A stretch of 64,000 nt of DNA, taken from DATEDA01 sp963754305 (GTDB lineage Bacteria; Pseudomonadota; Gammaproteobacteria; Burkholderiales; SG8-39). The stretch covers positions 7,367-71,366 of the forward strand of contig CAVWFR010000005.1 of the NCBI GenBank assembly GCA_963754305.1. The letters are read 5' to 3'. Under the pieces are notes generated by a model, which had not been told where the DNA came from, searched no databases, and saw only the letters and a program-made list of their open reading frames with translations. A program made the position numbers and the translations under genes. Positions 61,582 through 64,000 of this stretch are shown piece by piece (the first letter of the stretch is position 1; every line of letters starts with the position of its first letter).

Positions 61582-61938
61582 TCAAGCGCGCTCCGTGATC
61601 CGAATCTCGGGTAGCTTGTCGTCGTAGAAGGCGAGGCGCTCCTTGAGAATGCCGTGCTCGTCATATGGATCCTCGTACGTCCAAACCGCATCCTCCAAGG
61701 TCCTGCCGTCCAGCTTCAGCTGGAAAGAGCGGGCCGTGCCCTTGAAAGGGCATTCGGTGGTGGTCGCAGAGCGCTCGAGCTTGTCCACCTTAACGTCCGA
61801 GCGCGGAAAGTAGCACCGGGGTGGATGCCCATCCTCGTCGGCTGCGATCACGTTGCTCGAGCTGGCGATCACCTCGCCGTTCACTTCCGCTTCAATCCGC
61901 TCGCCAAGGCGCTGTTCTTGGATCTGTGTGCGGGCCAT
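61582..61938 (-). CDS. DUF427 family protein
   Basis: The 118-residue protein of unknown function has VNGEVIASSSNVIAADEDGHPPRCYFPRSDV, broken over the family strands, then TECPFKGTARSFQLKLDG and DAVWTYEDPYDEHGILKERLAFY. These are the DUF427 blocks. ATG at 61938 gives the usual short form; the frame continues upstream without family similarity. Confidence 0.9.
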   Translation of the reverse strand: MARTQIQEQRLGERIEAEVNGEVIASSSNVIAADEDGHPPRCYFPRSDVKVDKLERSATTTECPFKGTARSFQLKLDGRTLEDAVWTYEDPYDEHGILKERLAFYDDKLPEIRITERA

Positions 61939-62035
61939 TTCCGGTGTCCGGGCAACTTGCTCACGTTGACCTCCTAGTTCGATAGGAAACCAACAGGCAC
62001 GCCCATTGCTCGTGTGGACGGGCGGCGGACGTATG

Positions 62036-62245
62036 CATGGCGGCCGCGCATGCCGCGTTCTGGATCTGGGTCGCGCCCGTGAACGCTTCGATGGTTCTGC
62101 TCGACTCGCCGCGCAGGACTGGAGCGAGCTGCGCAACCAGTGGGAGCAACCAGTGGGAGTACGCCCACGCTGCGCGCGCGGGCTTCAGATCGCCGCTCTG
62201 GCGGCGCTCGTGACGTCGATACTCGAAGCGAGACCCGCGGACTGA
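62036..62245 (+). pseudogene. Remnant of a DUF1772-type membrane protein
   Basis: Pieces in different frames line up with the C-terminal part of DUF1772 proteins: HAAFWIWVAPVN, then DWSELRNQWE, then YAHAARAG, then LQIAALAALVTSILEARPAD. The breaks include a 13-bp tandem duplication (CAACCAGTGGGAG at 62134-62146 and 62147-62159). The rest of the gap between DUF427 and the DJ-1 gene (61939-62035) shows nothing. Confidence 0.5.
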
Positions 62246-62259
62246 GAGGAAGAGATCCC

Positions 62260-62823
62260 ATGCTGAACGGAAAGAGAGTCGCGATTCTCGTCGCCGAAGG
62301 CTTCGAGCAGTCGGAGATGGTCGAGCCGCGCAAGGCGCTCGAGCACGCCGGTGCCGAGACCCTCCTCGTCTCGCCGATCAAGGGCGAGGTGCAGGGCTGG
62401 AACCACTTCGACAAAGGCGACCGCTTCAACGTCGACGTCGACCTCGAGGACACGGACGCCGCGGACTACGATGCTCTCTTGCTGCCGGGCGGGGTCGCCA
62501 ATCCCGACCAGTTGCGCACTAATCCCAAGGCGGTGCGGTTCGCCAAGGCGTTCGTTGAGAGCGGAAAGCCGGTCGGCGTCATCTGTCACGGACCCTGGAC
62601 GCTGATCGAGGCCGGCGTCGTCAAGGAGCGCACGCTCACGTCGTGGCCGTCGCTCAGGACCGATCTCATCAACGCCGGGGCGAAATGGGTCGATCAGGAA
62701 GTCGTGGTGGACGACGGCCTCGTGTCGAGCCGCAAGCCCGCCGACCTGCCCGCCTTTTGCCGCAAGCTGGTCGAGGAGATCGCAGCAGGCGACCACGCTC
62801 GAAGGCGCCGGGCGCAGGCATGA
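62260..62823 (+). CDS. DJ-1/PfpI family protein (type 1 glutamine amidotransferase-like)
   Basis: The 187-residue protein has VAILVAEGFEQSEMVEPRKAL, LLLPGGVANPDQLRTNP and the nucleophile elbow GVICHGPWTLIEAG with its Cys, matching the YhbO/YraA/PfpI group. Members are described as stress-linked hydrolases or deglycases. GAGAGGAAG (62244-62252) precedes the ATG. Confidence 0.92.
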   Translation: MLNGKRVAILVAEGFEQSEMVEPRKALEHAGAETLLVSPIKGEVQGWNHFDKGDRFNVDVDLEDTDAADYDALLLPGGVANPDQLRTNPKAVRFAKAFVESGKPVGVICHGPWTLIEAGVVKERTLTSWPSLRTDLINAGAKWVDQEVVVDDGLVSSRKPADLPAFCRKLVEEIAAGDHARRRRAQA

Positions 62824-62955
62824 CCGGTGCGCGGCGTCTCGTTGCGCGCGATCCGCATGCGTTCACTCGGGATCCCAAGCGCCCGCCTCCGGCGTCGGAG
62901 CATGCGGCACCGCGGGCGCGTCCGGACGCCGGTTCCTAGGCGTGATAGACCGCAA

Positions 62956-63636
62956 ATGACCCCGCTGATACTCGTGCTCGCAGCGCTGCTCGCCGTCCTC
63001 GCTGTCCCGGCGGCGCTGCAGGCCGCGCCGCCCTGCCGAGGCGCGTGCCCCCGCAACCAGCCGCGTCACGGCGGAGGCCGGAGGCCGCTCGTAGCGCAGA
63101 TTACCGCGCCCGAACGGCCCGCGACCGCGCTCCGCGCGCCCGACGTCGTCTTCGTCCCGACGCCGCAGCCCGTCGTCGACGCGATGCTGCGCCTCGCCGC
63201 GGTCCGGAAAGGCGACGTCCTCTACGACCTCGGCTCGGGCGACGGTCGCATTCCGATCACGGCGGCGCGGGAGTACGGCGTCCGCACGGTCGGCATCGAC
63301 ATCAATCGGGACCGGATCAGGGAAGCGAACGCCAATTCCCGTCTAGCGGGAACGACCGCGCTGGTCACGTTCCGCAACGAGGATCTGTTCGAGGCCGACA
63401 TCTCGGAGGCGACGGTCGTGACGCTCTACCTGCTATCGCACCTCAACGAGAAGCTGCGGCCGAAGCTCGTGCGGGAGCTGCGGCCCGGCACGCGCATCGT
63501 CAGCCACGTCTTCGGCATGGGTGACTGGACGCCGGAGCGGCGAGTCGACATCGGCATCCGGTCGGTCTACCTCTGGACCGTGCCGCCGAGACCGGCGGCG
63601 GACGGCGAAGCCGGCGGCGGCGCAACGCGGCCATGA
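62956..63636 (+). CDS. SAM-dependent methyltransferase with N-terminal signal or anchor
   Basis: The 226-residue protein starts with a hydrophobic stretch (LILVLAALLAVLAVPAALQA) and a basic linker. A class I methyltransferase core follows: DVVFVPTPQPVVDAMLRLAAV, the SAM motif LYDLGSGDGRIPITAA and VGIDINRDRI. The VPTP...YDLGSGDGRI pattern resembles the FAM173/ATPSC-KMT lysine methyltransferase group. A signal sequence on a SAM enzyme is odd; it may be a membrane anchor. Substrate unknown. Confidence 0.85.
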   Translation: MTPLILVLAALLAVLAVPAALQAAPPCRGACPRNQPRHGGGRRPLVAQITAPERPATALRAPDVVFVPTPQPVVDAMLRLAAVRKGDVLYDLGSGDGRIPITAAREYGVRTVGIDINRDRIREANANSRLAGTTALVTFRNEDLFEADISEATVVTLYLLSHLNEKLRPKLVRELRPGTRIVSHVFGMGDWTPERRVDIGIRSVYLWTVPPRPAADGEAGGGATRP

Positions 63637-63945
63637 CGATTTCTGCGCCGTCATACCCTCGCCCTCGATGGCCTGAACCATCTCGTCGGCCGCCGCCTTT
63701 CGGACTGCCTGTTCCTGGTCCGGCGTCTTCGCCGCCTCGAGCTCTGCAGGTAGACATCCTTGATCCGCTGCGCGTTGCGCGCAGCCAAAGGCAAAGACTT
63801 GAGCTCGGCGTCGCTGTGCGACGACGACTGCTTCGGCGGTTCGATCGCGGGCGCGCCGCCGGCGCCTGAGCAGACGCGATCGGAGCCCATGACGCTCCCA
63901 GCACGGCGAAGGCGATCGTCGTGTGAAGAGTCGACGAAGCATGCT
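63633..63945 (-). pseudogene. Frameshifted DUF4168-like exported protein
   Basis: Three minus-strand frames carry successive parts of one protein: a signal peptide TIAFAVLGASWAPIASAQAP, then DAELKSLPLAARNAQRIKDVYLQ broken into family helices, then LEAAKTPDQEQAVRKAAADE and MVQAIEGEGMTAQK. The order and AIEGEGMT end resemble DUF4168. At least three single-base shifts separate the parts, so it is decayed or poorly sequenced near the window end. Confidence 0.5.
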
Positions 63946-64000
63946 CTCTCCCATGTGGTCGAGATGCGCCTCCCATTTCGAGCGGACACGCCGATCCCCA

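Noticed and set aside
62826..62936. Possible third copy of the dxr/lpxA repeat
   Set aside because: CGGGATCCCAAGCGCC resembles part of the element, but the hairpin, ribosome site and ATGAGCG end are missing.

Overview
The window is high-GC DNA (third codon positions mostly G or C) with gene order and protein types typical of a betaproteobacterium. Markers are smc-zipA-ligA, the long rpsB-to-rnhB envelope and translation operon, ppsR/ppsA, smpB-ratA-rnfH-DUF4124-guaB-guaA-tadA, and mltG-tmk-holB-pilZ-tatD. DUF4936, DUF1178 and DUF4124 proteins also fit. I saw no rRNA, tRNA, CRISPR array or insertion sequence. Single-base indels in homopolymers inside two essential genes (bamA and guaA) suggest residual assembly errors in a draft or metagenome-derived contig.

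Layout. 1-7.9 kb (+): the 3' part of smc, zipA, ligA, galU, then a purine salvage pair (hpt and an S-methyl-5'-thioinosine phosphorylase-like gene) and def. 7.95-11.35 kb (-): map-glnD. 11.7-26.4 kb (+): rpsB-tsf-pyrH-frr-uppS-cdsA-dxr-rseP-bamA-skp-lpxD-fabZ-lpxA-lpxB-rnhB, covering translation, isoprenoid and phospholipid precursors, outer-membrane assembly and lipid A. 26.4-28.7 kb: divergent senB/senA, two of the three selenoneine genes. 28.7-33.4 kb: an rRNA methyltransferase, the divergent ppsR/ppsA pair and smpB. 33.4-39 kb: ratA, rnfH, DUF4124, guaB, guaA, tadA and an L,D-transpeptidase. 39.2-42.3 kb (-): an aldolase/short-chain dehydrogenase fusion with an mtnA-like isomerase, which could work with the phosphorylase at 6.6 kb in 5'-deoxynucleoside salvage. 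42.3-49.9 kb: housekeeping genes.

50-64 kb is accessory in character. It holds an uncharacterised four-gene minus-strand operon: a small DUF3467-like protein, a GAF-HlyD membrane protein, a PqqD-like/M50 protease/HlyD fusion, and a SecA-like ATPase lacking its C-terminal domains. A separate HlyD-type adaptor converges on it and a tyrosine recombinase lies just upstream. This is the best candidate in the window for an undescribed export or peptide-processing system. The last 5 kb mixes intact genes (a second, divergent RNase HII, DUF427, DJ-1/PfpI, a methyltransferase with a signal sequence) with decayed genes (FAD monooxygenase pieces, a DUF1772 remnant, a frameshifted DUF4168-like gene).
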